The notes: generated by a model from the letters alone, not told the origin. A stretch of 64,000 nt of DNA from Rhodospirillaceae bacterium (GCA_002720855.1 PBIN01000003.1:62001-126000); one strand, 5' to 3'. Counted from the first letter of the stretch, positions 42,747 through 52,541 are shown. Numbers and translations are program-made.

Positions 42747-45080
42747 TCAGGGCTCCGCACCATGGATTAATCTCCAAATTTTTTGCGGCGTCGCAGGCAT
42801 ATCGATATGGGTCACGCCAAACTCGGTTAATGCATCAACAATCGCGTTTATCAATGCCGGCGGTGCCGCCGTAGTGCCGCCTTCGCCACCACCTTTAACA
42901 CCAAGGAACGTATTCGTTGCCGGTACGACATTATTCTCCGTCACGAAAAAGGGCACTTCATCAGCACGGGGCATATAGTAATCCATAAACGAACCGGCGA
43001 GCAGCTGCCCACTCTCGGGGTCGTATATACAGTCCTCGCCCAATGCTTGGCCAACACCTTGAACGGTCGCGCCATGGCACTGGCCATCGACGATCATTGG
43101 ATTGATAACGCGGCCGACGTCATCGACCCCGGCGTAGCGTAAAATTTTTACCGCGCCGGTATCGCGATCAACTTCGACTTCGCACGCGTGGCAGCCATTG
43201 GGATAAGTCGGCAAGGAATCGTTGATTTCCGCCACCGCTTTTAACGGACCAGACAGATCATCGGGCAAATCTTCGCTCGCCGCCGCTGCCGCAGCATCAA
43301 AGATATGCAGTGCACGATCCGTACCCTCGATACAAAAACGGCCATCCTTAAAGATAATGTCACGTACTGATGCTTCGAGTGCAAATGCGGCGATTTCTTT
43401 TCCGCGCGCTATTATTTCGTCAGTGGTTTGCCGATATAAATGACCCGCCAGTCGCATTGAACGCGAGGAGTGAGAGCCAGACCCCTTCGATACAAACTGG
43501 GTATCGCCGGTTCGCAATATGACACAGTCGAACGGCACCCCAAGCCACTCAGACACGACCTGGGCATAGGTGGTTTCGTGGCTTTGACCCGAAGATTGTG
43601 TTCCAAGAATAATGTCCACCCTGCCGCCCGGCAGAATTTCCATCTCGGCACGTTCCTGAGGATAACCCGTCGCGGTCTCAATGTAATTTGCAAGACCAAT
43701 GCCGAGTAAACGGCCCTCACTCTTGGCGGCGCGCTGTCGTGCAGAAAACCCATCCCAGTCGACCAGTTCCATCGCACGCTCCATACTGAGCGCGAACCGG
43801 CCGCTGTCATAGGTGACGTCGAACGCATTTGTATAAGGCAGGGCAATGTCAGGAATCATATTGCGCTTGCGTAGCGAAATTCGGTCGAAGCCTGTTTGCT
43901 GGGCGGCGATATCGACCAGCCGCTCAATCACAAACATCGACTCCGGACGTCCCGCACCTCGATAGCTTGCTGTCGCAGTGGTATTGGTGAGAACACCCTG
44001 AGATACCGCGTAACCCATCGGTATGTCATAGACACCGTTATAAACCGTTGGCCCTCGTGCCAGTGGCACGTACGAAACTGTGTGGGTGCCAAGATTTGCA
44101 ATGTTTTCGGTTTTTAGCGCAAGGAATTTGCCATTCTCGTCAACCGCCAGACGAGCACGTGTCACCAGATCGCGTCCTGCATAATCACTTAGGAACGCCT
44201 CCGACCGATCACAGACCCACTTTACCGGCTTACCAACGCGTTTCGCCGCCCAGAGGACGAGTGCAAATTCGGGATAGGTATGGTTGCGGGTACCGTAGCC
44301 GCCACCGACGTCACGGGAGATCACGTGCATCTGGCTCGGCTCTACGCCAAACGTTGCTGACAACTCATTACGAAAACGAATGACACCCTGCCCGCCTGCT
44401 TCAAGCATATAAGAGTCTGAATCGACATCGTATTCACCAAGCGCGGCACGCGGCTCCATCGGAACACCGGTCACGCGCTGATTGAAGGTATCAAGCTTCA
44501 CAATGTGAGCAGCCGTGGCAAAGACCATATCGCAGGCGTCTTCGTCACCCTTTACATCATCAACGCTTAAGTTCTGCGGAACCTCATCCCAAAGTTCAGG
44601 CGCACCATCTTCCATCGCCGACACACCATCAGTGACGTTGCCGAGAACCTTACAGTCGATATCAATCGCCTCTGCGGCATCTCGGGCCTGCGCTTCCGTT
44701 TCAGCAACCACGACCGCGACGACCTCACCGGCACGGCGAATTCGATCAACTGCAACAGGGTGAAGGGGCGTGTAAAAAATGTCAGAACCATCGCGATTAC
44801 TAAGTTCAACGTCCTTGGGGTTTCCCCACGCAGGCATTGGGTTGAGCCGGTCACTACGCCAATCGGTTCCGGTCAAAACTTCCAGGACACCCGGTGCGGC
44901 GCGGGCTTCATCGACATTCACACCGAAAAGTTCAGCATGCGCATGCGGCGAACGTACCATCACCGCATAAACTTGATCTGGGCGGCTGATGTCATCGCTA
45001 TATTGGCCCTGGCCTGTCAACAAGCGTCGGTCTTCCACTCGCGGAAGTGCTGCACCTATTCCGGTTGCGACAGCTGACAC
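42747..45080 (-). CDS. Molybdenum hydroxylase large subunit (xanthine dehydrogenase/CoxL family), copy 3
   Basis: 777 residues, start GTG three bases after the UbiD stop. RVEDRRLLTGQGQYSDDI, GGGYGTRN, YRGAGRPESMFVIER and catalytic Glu in VKGGGEGGTTAAPP. Close relative of copy 2. It lacks small and FAD subunit genes nearby. Sits between ubiD-like and VOC genes in one operon, pointing to hydroxylation next to decarboxylation and ring cleavage. Confidence 0.9.
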   Translation of the reverse strand: MSAVATGIGAALPRVEDRRLLTGQGQYSDDISRPDQVYAVMVRSPHAHAELFGVNVDEARAAPGVLEVLTGTDWRSDRLNPMPAWGNPKDVELSNRDGSDIFYTPLHPVAVDRIRRAGEVVAVVVAETEAQARDAAEAIDIDCKVLGNVTDGVSAMEDGAPELWDEVPQNLSVDDVKGDEDACDMVFATAAHIVKLDTFNQRVTGVPMEPRAALGEYDVDSDSYMLEAGGQGVIRFRNELSATFGVEPSQMHVISRDVGGGYGTRNHTYPEFALVLWAAKRVGKPVKWVCDRSEAFLSDYAGRDLVTRARLAVDENGKFLALKTENIANLGTHTVSYVPLARGPTVYNGVYDIPMGYAVSQGVLTNTTATASYRGAGRPESMFVIERLVDIAAQQTGFDRISLRKRNMIPDIALPYTNAFDVTYDSGRFALSMERAMELVDWDGFSARQRAAKSEGRLLGIGLANYIETATGYPQERAEMEILPGGRVDIILGTQSSGQSHETTYAQVVSEWLGVPFDCVILRTGDTQFVSKGSGSHSSRSMRLAGHLYRQTTDEIIARGKEIAAFALEASVRDIIFKDGRFCIEGTDRALHIFDAAAAAASEDLPDDLSGPLKAVAEINDSLPTYPNGCHACEVEVDRDTGAVKILRYAGVDDVGRVINPMIVDGQCHGATVQGVGQALGEDCIYDPESGQLLAGSFMDYYMPRADEVPFFVTENNVVPATNTFLGVKGGGEGGTTAAPPALINAIVDALTEFGVTHIDMPATPQKIWRLIHGAEP

Positions 45081-45083
45081 TGT

Positions 45084-46736
45084 TTATTTGTCCTCGAACG
45101 GGTTGCCGGGAATGTCTCTTATCGAGGTGTTTGGAAAAACATCGTTACGGCGAAGTTGAGCACTGCGGCGTCCGTTCTCCATGTAATTTCCCTCGGCGGC
45201 TCGTTTCGCCATTTCATCCCATTCATCAGCCCAATCGCCAAGCGAGTATCCGTGCCAGGGAGACTCAGGTGCCAATGGCGGCAAGCCGAGGTCATCCCAA
45301 AGTGCAGCGGCCTGTTCCATATATTCTTTTTTGGGCAACGCTATGGGCGGCATATCTGATTTCAGCGTCGCATCGATGAGCAAAGTTGACTCTTCACCGT
45401 TGACCGTACGTGGGTCCTTTGGGCCATATCGAACCCGATGTTTGAGAATTTGCACGTCGAGCGCAGGATTGGCGCGATAGGCCAGCGCCCAAAATACGGC
45501 ATCGCCATTAGTCGGATCGATATCTTCATTTACGGCAACGACATATTTTCCGATTGCGGCAGCCAATGACGATGCTCCATACAAAGCGCGCCAGATCTCT
45601 GTGGTCGGCAAGCCGCGCTCCACCTGAACGAAAAGGACTTTTCGAAGATTGGTCAGCGGCTCATGCAAATAGACTTTCTTGATTCCTTTGATGCCCAGGC
45701 TATCGCGAAGATGAGAAAGATAGAGAGGTTCATAGGCAACACGCTTGATGACGCTCGATTCTGACGGCGTAAGTTGGGAAATGATTGATGTAAATACAGC
45801 GTCTTTGCGATGGGTAATTGCTGTCACCTCCATCGAGGCATTGTAATCTTCCAGAGCCACATGGCCGTGACTTTCAGCAAACGGCGCTTCTGGCTCGAGA
45901 TATTCGGTATCGATAAACCCCTCAACGACCAATTCGGACTCGGCCGGGATCATAATATCAACGGTTTTACATTTGACCTGTTGAATGGGCTCGCCGGCGA
46001 CGCCTCCGGCGACTGCCATTTCCTCAACACCGACCGGCAGCTTTTGCGGCCCCATATAGGCGACAGCTGGAGGACAACCGACGACGATCGCGCAGGGCAT
46101 TTTCTCGCCGCGCTTCTTGTACAGCTCCCAATGCATGTGACCTTCAGCACCGCCGGGTCGCGACACCATACGGACGGCCATGCGGTCAGACGCCTTGAGG
46201 CCGGCGCGGTAGGTTCCCATGTTTTGAGTACCGGTTTCGGGATTCCGCGTCGTTACATTGGTCGCTGTCAAATAGGGCGCGCTGTCATAGCCCGGCGTTG
46301 AAATTGGCACAGGCAACCCATCTAACCCCTTACCCTCGCCCTGAAGGTCATCGCCTGTCAAAACGACTTCATGGCAAACACCGGCTTCAACCGTCACCGG
46401 GTCGATCGGATTGGCCATGGCGTCGTTCCATTTACCACCAATTTCCTCAACCGGCACTCCCATTCCAACCGAATACATCTCCGCATTGGTGGACAATGCT
46501 CCAACGACGACAGGCATGTCATACGAACGCCCAAGACTGTCCGTCACATTTGTGAACTTGAACGCCTTGCGTTCTTCTTCGGGAATTCCACCACGAAACT
46601 GCCATCGGACCAACGGATGCAGTTCCGTGTCTTTATTTACCGGTGCATCGATTGTTGTCAGCAACCCGGTGTCATCGAGCTTCCTTAAATGCTCGTGAAA
46701 GTCTGGATAACCCCCGTTATTTGCCGCGCCGGCCAT
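45084..46736 (-). CDS. UbiD family decarboxylase, divergent
   Basis: 550 residues, longer than the copy at 575-2053. TQNMGTYRAG matches the N-x-G-x-YR element, and SELVVEGFID supplies a Glu. The usual EGPFGE stretch is changed to EAPFAESHGH, so the active-site environment differs from classic UbiD. The C-terminal ~60 residues are extra and charged. First gene of the operon with a molybdenum hydroxylase, VOC protein and crotonase; GAGAGGG before the ATG. prFMN dependence is expected but not provable. Confidence 0.87.
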   Translation of the reverse strand: MAGAANNGGYPDFHEHLRKLDDTGLLTTIDAPVNKDTELHPLVRWQFRGGIPEEERKAFKFTNVTDSLGRSYDMPVVVGALSTNAEMYSVGMGVPVEEIGGKWNDAMANPIDPVTVEAGVCHEVVLTGDDLQGEGKGLDGLPVPISTPGYDSAPYLTATNVTTRNPETGTQNMGTYRAGLKASDRMAVRMVSRPGGAEGHMHWELYKKRGEKMPCAIVVGCPPAVAYMGPQKLPVGVEEMAVAGGVAGEPIQQVKCKTVDIMIPAESELVVEGFIDTEYLEPEAPFAESHGHVALEDYNASMEVTAITHRKDAVFTSIISQLTPSESSVIKRVAYEPLYLSHLRDSLGIKGIKKVYLHEPLTNLRKVLFVQVERGLPTTEIWRALYGASSLAAAIGKYVVAVNEDIDPTNGDAVFWALAYRANPALDVQILKHRVRYGPKDPRTVNGEESTLLIDATLKSDMPPIALPKKEYMEQAAALWDDLGLPPLAPESPWHGYSLGDWADEWDEMAKRAAEGNYMENGRRSAQLRRNDVFPNTSIRDIPGNPFEDK

Positions 46737-46891
46737 TACACCCTCTCCCTATATATTGACTAGACCGTAACCCGGCAGGTCATGTGGGTACAGTGCCGCT
46801 CAGTTGAATTTGGGAAGAGTTGCATGCGGAGTTCGAAAAGCCGAATATTACCTGATGAGCTTGCATATTTCTTCAAACATTTCGATCACCA

Positions 46892-47560
46892 ATGATCGAT
46901 AAACGCGTGTATGACTTCGATGCGGCCCTTGAAGGGATGGCTGACGGCGCTACGATTATGTCGAGCGGTTTTGGAGCGGCGGGTGCGCCGCAAGAGCTTT
47001 TGGAGGCCGTTCTGGATTGCGGTTTCCGCGATCTCGTCATCATTTCCAATAATGCTGGCGAAGGCGAACGCGGCCTTATCAAACTCTTGAAAGAAAAACG
47101 GATTGCCAAGGTCATCTGCTCCTTTCCAACATCTTCAAATTCAGAAATTACAAAGGAACTCTACGCTGCGGGATTGTTGGAACTAGAAATAGTGCCCCAG
47201 GGCACTCTCAGCGAAAGAATGCGCGCAGGGGGCGCGGGTATCGGCGGGTTCTATACGCGAACGTCGGTTGATACGCCGTTAGCCGAAGGCAAAGAGTCGC
47301 GGAGTTTCGAAGGCATCGACTACGTTCTGGAAAGACCGCTTACGGCGCAGTTCGCGTTTATCAAAGCACGTGAAGCTGATCGATGGGGCAACCTGACTTA
47401 CAATCTTTCGGCTCGAAATTTTGGCCCGACGATGGCAATGGCTGCGGATACAACGATCGTTCAGGTTGATCAAATTGTCGAACTTGGCGACATCGACCCG
47501 GAACAGGTCGTAACACCCGGTATCTACGTCGACCGTATCATTGAAGTGAAAGGCGGTTGA
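46892..47560 (+). CDS. pcaI: 3-oxoadipate CoA-transferase subunit A
   Basis: 222 residues matching PcaI/CatI: DGATIMSSGFGAAG, SNNAGEGERGLIKLL, VPQGTLSERMRAGGAGI, ADRWGNLTYNLSARNFGP. Transfers CoA from succinyl-CoA to 3-oxoadipate or a similar beta-keto acid together with subunit B, encoded directly downstream. Starts opposite the UbiD operon. Exact acid not provable from sequence; related 3-oxoacid transferases look similar. Confidence 0.8.
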   Translation: MIDKRVYDFDAALEGMADGATIMSSGFGAAGAPQELLEAVLDCGFRDLVIISNNAGEGERGLIKLLKEKRIAKVICSFPTSSNSEITKELYAAGLLELEIVPQGTLSERMRAGGAGIGGFYTRTSVDTPLAEGKESRSFEGIDYVLERPLTAQFAFIKAREADRWGNLTYNLSARNFGPTMAMAADTTIVQVDQIVELGDIDPEQVVTPGIYVDRIIEVKGG

Positions 47561-47562
47561 TC

Positions 47563-48234
47563 ATGGCCAGATTATCCAGAAAGCAAATCGCCTGGCGTGT
47601 TGCGCAAGATATTCAGGATGGTACCTATGTTAATCTTGGGATTGGTGCTCCAGAGCTCGTCGCCAATTATCTTCCGGATGACCGTGAAGTCATCATCCAT
47701 TGCGAAAACGGCTTGCTCGGCATGGGTCCAACTCCTCCTGAGGGCGAAGAAAACCCCGATCTCATCAATGCCGGAAAAAAACCAGTCACGCTGGTAAATG
47801 GTGCCAGCATTTTCCATCACACCGACTCCTTTGCGATGATACGGGGCGGGCATCTTGATATTTGCGTATTAGGCGCTTTTCAGGTTTCTGAAAGGGGCGA
47901 CCTCGCAAACTGGGCAACACTGGACAATTCCCGTCCTCCGGGCGTCGGTGGTGCGATGGACCTCGCACTCGGTGCAAAGGACGTCTTTATAATTACCGAT
48001 CAGTGCACGCGAGATGACCAACCAAAGCTACTTGAAAGCTGCACCTATCCCCTTACGGGCAAAGGCGTCGTCAGTCGCGTCTACACTGATCATGCTTTAA
48101 TCGACCTTGAGAACAACACCTTCGTCGTCCGAGAAATCGTCGAAGGTATTTCGCAAGAAGAACTGCAGAACATGACCGGTGCAAATCTTGTTATTGCCGA
48201 CAACTGTACGACGCTCCGGACTCCCGAATTGTAG
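47563..48234 (+). CDS. pcaJ: 3-oxoadipate CoA-transferase subunit B
   Basis: 223 residues with catalytic Glu48 in HCENGLLG, and FHHTDSFAMIRGGHLD and GGAMDLALGAKDVF as in PcaJ/CatJ. ATG 47563 lies two bases after the pcaI stop (a TTG at 47557 is the longer alternative). Forms a heteromer with PcaI. Followed after nine bases by a DnaJ-domain gene. Confidence 0.82.
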   Translation: MARLSRKQIAWRVAQDIQDGTYVNLGIGAPELVANYLPDDREVIIHCENGLLGMGPTPPEGEENPDLINAGKKPVTLVNGASIFHHTDSFAMIRGGHLDICVLGAFQVSERGDLANWATLDNSRPPGVGGAMDLALGAKDVFIITDQCTRDDQPKLLESCTYPLTGKGVVSRVYTDHALIDLENNTFVVREIVEGISQEELQNMTGANLVIADNCTTLRTPEL

Positions 48235-48243
48235 TGTTGAATC

Positions 48244-48858
48244 ATGAACGCCTATGAACTACTCGGTATCAACCGTCTCGCTAATTTGGACACAATCAAG
48301 CGCGCCTATCGGAACCTTGCAAAGGAACTGCACCCCGATGTCAATGCGGGGAATGAAGATGCATCTGAACGATTCAAACGAATTACGGCCGCCTATAATC
48401 TATTGGCAGACGCAAAGAAACGGGCGGAATATGACCGCAACGCAGGACAAAAAGATGGCCCCCCAGCCTATGGCGCACCTTGGGAGAAAGGCGGAATCTG
48501 GTACGACTTTGAGATAGATGAAACCTCGGGGGAAAAAATCAATGACCTATACGGGGATGTTGCGGGGACGCGCCTTGGCCGCGTCAAAGGGGCCGCAGCA
48601 ACGTCAATGAAAGTCAAAGGTCAGGACGTCGCCGCTAATTTAAAAGTGACGGAATCCGAAGCTCGTGAAGGCATTTGCAAACTCGTTGCAACCATGACCG
48701 GTCTAACCGTGGCCATCGATGTACCAGCCGGACACATAAACGGAAAGGTGATCACGATCCCAGGTTTCGGAATTGAGGGATTTGGTGGCGCAGAACCTGG
48801 CGACCTCAATGTCGTTGTCGAGATCATTCCTGACCCGTCAATTGAAGATCAGAGTTAG
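48244..48858 (+). CDS. DnaJ-domain protein
   Basis: 204 residues: J domain at 1-65 with HPD at 30-32 and a C-terminal domain resembling part of DnaJ's substrate-binding beta domain (AIDVPAGHINGKVITIPGFG, GDLNVVVEI). The Gly/Phe linker and zinc finger are absent. Hsp40-like cochaperone; why it follows pcaIJ is unclear. Its stop is two bases from that of the convergent LeuD-like gene. Confidence 0.82.
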   Translation: MNAYELLGINRLANLDTIKRAYRNLAKELHPDVNAGNEDASERFKRITAAYNLLADAKKRAEYDRNAGQKDGPPAYGAPWEKGGIWYDFEIDETSGEKINDLYGDVAGTRLGRVKGAAATSMKVKGQDVAANLKVTESEAREGICKLVATMTGLTVAIDVPAGHINGKVITIPGFGIEGFGGAEPGDLNVVVEIIPDPSIEDQS

Positions 48859-48860
48859 CG

Positions 48861-49361
48861 TCAAACCGGCGCCGCAATAAGGCCTTCACTCTCGAGCAGA
48901 GGCAAGACACCACCCGCCTTCATCGTGTTAAGCAGGACGTCTGGAATGGCGCGCGCCTGCAGCGTTTTACCGGTCCGGTTATTTTTTACTTTAAAATCCT
49001 CGAAAGAGACTTGTACCTCGTCACCTTCCTCAATCGCAGTCGAAATACCTTCGCATTCCAGGGCCAAAAACCCCCAATTCACGCAGTTGCGATAAAACAG
49101 CCCGTTAATTGATTCAGCTATCATACAGGTAAGCCCTGTATTGCGAAGCGAACGGGCGGCAGGACGTGAAGATCCCATACCGAAATTGAAACCGCCGATC
49201 AAAATGTCGCCCTTCGCAACCTCATCGATCCAGCCAGGTCGGTTTGCCTCAAAAACACAGCGCAGTTGTTCCTCTTCTGTGAAGAGCTGCGCCCGCCCCG
49301 GAAGGATCAGGTCGGTGTTGATGTTGTCGCCGAACTTCCAGGTTTTTCCGGTGAATTCCAT
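48861..49361 (-). CDS. Aconitase-family dehydratase small subunit (LeuD/DmdB-like)
   Basis: 166 residues of the swivelling small subunit: FGDNINTDLILPGR (10-23) and GGFNFGMGSSRPAA with the substrate-binding Gly-Ser region. Works with the large subunit 11 bases upstream. Similar to isopropylmalate isomerase, homoaconitase and 2,3-dimethylmaleate hydratase small subunits. The neighbouring isocitrate-lyase-like gene favours a catabolic hydratase over leucine synthesis. Confidence 0.85.
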   Translation of the reverse strand: MEFTGKTWKFGDNINTDLILPGRAQLFTEEEQLRCVFEANRPGWIDEVAKGDILIGGFNFGMGSSRPAARSLRNTGLTCMIAESINGLFYRNCVNWGFLALECEGISTAIEEGDEVQVSFEDFKVKNNRTGKTLQARAIPDVLLNTMKAGGVLPLLESEGLIAAPV

Positions 49362-49372
49362 ACTCCGACGCC

Positions 49373-50635
49373 CTAACCAACAATTTCGCGCGGATCGGCA
49401 ATCGATCCTTTTATTGCAGATGCCGCCACTGTCGCCGGTGACCCCATAAACACTTTCGAGTCTGGGTCACCCATACGGCCTTTGAAATTTCTTGTGCTCG
49501 CGGTGATACAACTTTCACCCGCTGATAAAATTCCGAGATGTGCCCCACCGCAGGCGCCGCAGGTCGCACTGGTTACTACCGCACCGGCTTCAATAAGCGT
49601 TTCAACATAGCCCTGCCGCAAGGCATCAAGATAAATATTCTGGGTACCCGGCGTAATAATGAGCCGAACTTCGGAAGAGACCTTGTTTCCCTTGAGGACG
49701 GCCGCGGCAGCGGCAAAATCGTCCAAGGTTCCGTTGGCGCAAGAACCGATAAAAGCCTGATCAATCTTTGTGCCGACGACATCGCCAACTTTTTGGGAAT
49801 TGTTGAGGACGGTATCGGGCAGTGCCACCAACGGTTCCATCTTGTCCAAATCAATGGTCCGACGATCAAGGTAGTTTGCATCTTCGTCGGGATACTGCTC
49901 TTCAAACGGTTCTGGGTTGCGCTCCCTGATATAATCCAGCAATAACGGGTCGGGCTCGAAGGTCGCGAATTCCGCTGACAATTCCGCACACATTGTTGTC
50001 ATCGTCCGACGTGCATTCATCGAAAGGTTCGCCAATGCCGGACCACCAAATTCGACGTTCAAATTGGCATGTGACCCGTAGGTATCCGCGATGTGCAAAA
50101 ACACATCTTTCATGGAGACCGGTGCCGTCAATTTTCCTGTCAAATCGTAACGAATTGTCTCTCCCACCCGAAACCAGGTTTCACCTTTGGTGACGGCATA
50201 AAACATATCGGGTGCGCCTGTACCCCGGGCTGCACAATTGAATACACCGGCGCTGCAGGTATGGGAGTCACCACAAACGAGCACCGTACCGGGTAGGGCA
50301 TAGCCATGCTCTGCAACCAACACATGACTTATTCCTTGTGAAGGCCCAACGTCGTGGAACCGTTCAATATTGAATTTTTTGACGAATTCGCGACCAATTT
50401 TCTGAGCTGTCGCGCTAATGATGTCTTTGGCTGGCACTCGGTGGTCAAATACGACCACCACGCTTTCAGGGTTTTGAACTTTTAATATATCGCGCCAGAT
50501 CGAAGGCGCGAAATTGTTATCATATAGAACCGCCGTTCCGACCTGAACCACGACAAGATCGCCGGGCTTTACAATCGCCTGGCCAGAATTCTTCGCCAGG
50601 ATTTTTTCTATCGCGGTCATCCCCATCGCAGGCAA
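49373..50635 (-). CDS. Aconitase-family dehydratase large subunit (LeuC/DmdA-like)
   Basis: 420 residues with 4Fe-4S ligands C299 (GSCANGTLDDF), C359 and C362 (CGACGG), plus GDSHTCSAG (122-130). Length fits the two-subunit LeuC/homoaconitase/dimethylmaleate hydratase group. Two bases separate it from the lyase gene upstream, so the trio is one operon. Candidate substrates are citramalate-, methylcitrate- or dimethylmaleate-like acids. Confidence 0.87.
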   Translation of the reverse strand: MPAMGMTAIEKILAKNSGQAIVKPGDLVVVQVGTAVLYDNNFAPSIWRDILKVQNPESVVVVFDHRVPAKDIISATAQKIGREFVKKFNIERFHDVGPSQGISHVLVAEHGYALPGTVLVCGDSHTCSAGVFNCAARGTGAPDMFYAVTKGETWFRVGETIRYDLTGKLTAPVSMKDVFLHIADTYGSHANLNVEFGGPALANLSMNARRTMTTMCAELSAEFATFEPDPLLLDYIRERNPEPFEEQYPDEDANYLDRRTIDLDKMEPLVALPDTVLNNSQKVGDVVGTKIDQAFIGSCANGTLDDFAAAAAVLKGNKVSSEVRLIITPGTQNIYLDALRQGYVETLIEAGAVVTSATCGACGGAHLGILSAGESCITASTRNFKGRMGDPDSKVFMGSPATVAASAIKGSIADPREIVG

Positions 50636-50637
50636 CC

Positions 50638-51588
50638 CTACCCCTCTGTCGTAGGCATAAATCCGACCGAGCCCTCGTATTTTGCAAGTACTTCTTCACT
50701 CGGCAAATATTTTTCTTCTAGTGCGCGAATACTATCAAAACCCATAAAGGCGTGAATGTCGCCTACTGGATGGTCTTTTATCTCCTCCAGAAATGCCGTC
50801 TGGTGTGCGACATCTTCTTCTTTAAACTGATGCATGAAATCCCACATTGCGCGTGCACTAGACCGCAAAGCGCCGGTGGCAAAGCTGACCATAGCAATGC
50901 CCAGCTCTTCCAACTCCGCCATTGTTAACATCGGAGAGACACCCGTACGGTTGTAATGAATAGGCGCGTCTACCCTGTCGCAAACCTCAGCAATTTCGTC
51001 TTTCGTTGTCAGGCCTTCGGGGAAAATCATATCGACGCCGGCATCGATATAGGCTTTGGACCGTTCAACGACCGCGTCCACCGACCCCCCTGCAACACCA
51101 CGGGCGTCCGTACGAGCGATCAACACGAAATCGGGATCGAGCTCATCTCTTACACGAGCAGCGGCCCGAAATTTTCCCGCAGCTTCTTCGGTGGGGATTA
51201 TCTGTTTCCCGGCGACGTGACCACATCGTTTGGGAGCGACTTGGTCCTCCATGTGAATGCCAGCCACTCCAGCGCCGATAAAATCTTCGACAGTCCTGAT
51301 AACATTGATTGCGTTTCCATATCCGGTGTCCGCATCTGCAATCGCCGGAATGTTGACTGCCCCTGCGATGTATCGCGACATCATCACCATCTCATTCAAG
51401 GTGACCAGCCCGACGTCGGGTTTACCCAGAAGTGTTGCAGAAACGGCATAACCGGAAATACCGCACGACTTGAATCCTGCCTCCTCTATTATTTTTGCGC
51501 TCAATGCATTGTGCGCACCGGGCTTAACAATCACCTCGGTCCCGGCCAACAAATCGCGAAAAGCCTTACTCATCTTGCCACTAGGCAT
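50638..51588 (-). CDS. Isocitrate lyase/PEP mutase family lyase
   Basis: 316 residues with ADADTGYGNA (84-93) and the active-site KRCGH (120-124) that marks C-C lyases (isocitrate, methylisocitrate, dimethylmalate lyases) as opposed to PEP mutase. ATG 51588 follows AAAGGAG; an adjoining GTG lies one codon upstream. Operon with the aconitase-like pair resembles the terminal module of anaerobic nicotinate breakdown in Eubacterium barkeri, which ends in propionate and pyruvate. Methylisocitrate lyase or oxaloacetate decarboxylase are alternatives. Confidence 0.85.
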   Translation of the reverse strand: MPSGKMSKAFRDLLAGTEVIVKPGAHNALSAKIIEEAGFKSCGISGYAVSATLLGKPDVGLVTLNEMVMMSRYIAGAVNIPAIADADTGYGNAINVIRTVEDFIGAGVAGIHMEDQVAPKRCGHVAGKQIIPTEEAAGKFRAAARVRDELDPDFVLIARTDARGVAGGSVDAVVERSKAYIDAGVDMIFPEGLTTKDEIAEVCDRVDAPIHYNRTGVSPMLTMAELEELGIAMVSFATGALRSSARAMWDFMHQFKEEDVAHQTAFLEEIKDHPVGDIHAFMGFDSIRALEEKYLPSEEVLAKYEGSVGFMPTTEG

Positions 51589-51743
51589 CACAAGTCTCCT
51601 TTATTAATTTCCTTTGCTTGGATCATAAATACGGCGTGAGCATTGCGATAGAGCACGAAGCCGCCAATTGACCGGAACCGCCAAACCCCGTATCAAATCA
51701 ATCCGACAAACCGGATCAGCGAACCCACTTGGAGGGAGATACA

Positions 51744-52541
51744 ATGCCGACAATTTCGGCCAACGGAATTAATTTCAATTACCAGATAGACGGTCCAGAA
51801 GGAGCACCCTGGATTACGTTTTCTAATTCGCTCGCAACCAATCTGACTATGTGGGATGAACAGACGGCCCTGCTGTCAAATGACTGGCGAATTTTGCGAT
51901 ACGATCAGCGCGGGCACGGCGGCACCGATGCGACAACGCCACCCTATACATTCGATTTGCTGGTTCAGGACCTGGTTGCGCTGTGGGACGCCCTTGGTGT
52001 CAAACGGAGCGTGTTATGCGGCCTTTCTATGGGTGGCACGACCGGGTTGGGCGTGGCAATCGATCACGACGACAGGCTTGCAGCATATATAGGCTGCGAT
52101 CTCCCCCACCACTCGCCCGAAGAATTTGTTAATGCCTGGAACCAGCGTCAGGCAATGGCAAAGGAAAACGGTATGGAAGGCATGGCTGAGCCAACAACAA
52201 CGCGCTGGTTTACCGAGGAATTCCGTACCGATCCCGCTAATAAAGCTGCTATGGACAAGATGCTTGGAATGATTAGCAGCACGAAACTGGATGGCTTTCT
52301 TGGATGTTCTGGGGCGCTACAGACCATCGATTATCATGGACGATTGGACAGGATAAAAGTCCCGACGCTGTTTATTTCAGGCGCTGAGGACTCAGCTGCC
52401 GGTCCAGAACTTATGGCACCGCTTCTGGACATGGTGGCGGGAACGGAAATGCACGTCGTCCCCAATGCGGGTCACATCGCCAACATAGAGAATTCGGCGG
52501 ATTTCAACGCCGCCCTCACTGGCTTTTTGAACAGCCTTTAA
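51744..52541 (+). CDS. Alpha/beta hydrolase, 3-oxoadipate enol-lactonase (PcaD)-like
   Basis: 265-residue alpha/beta hydrolase. RYDQRGHGGTD (52-62), nucleophile Ser95 in GLSMGG and His in NAGHIANIE match the PcaD group; Asp in SGAEDSA completes the triad. GGAGGGA before ATG 51744 (an in-frame TTG at 51729 is rejected). With pcaIJ 4 kb away it suggests a 3-oxoadipate-like branch, although homologues hydrolyse other esters. Confidence 0.82.
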   Translation: MPTISANGINFNYQIDGPEGAPWITFSNSLATNLTMWDEQTALLSNDWRILRYDQRGHGGTDATTPPYTFDLLVQDLVALWDALGVKRSVLCGLSMGGTTGLGVAIDHDDRLAAYIGCDLPHHSPEEFVNAWNQRQAMAKENGMEGMAEPTTTRWFTEEFRTDPANKAAMDKMLGMISSTKLDGFLGCSGALQTIDYHGRLDRIKVPTLFISGAEDSAAGPELMAPLLDMVAGTEMHVVPNAGHIANIENSADFNAALTGFLNSL

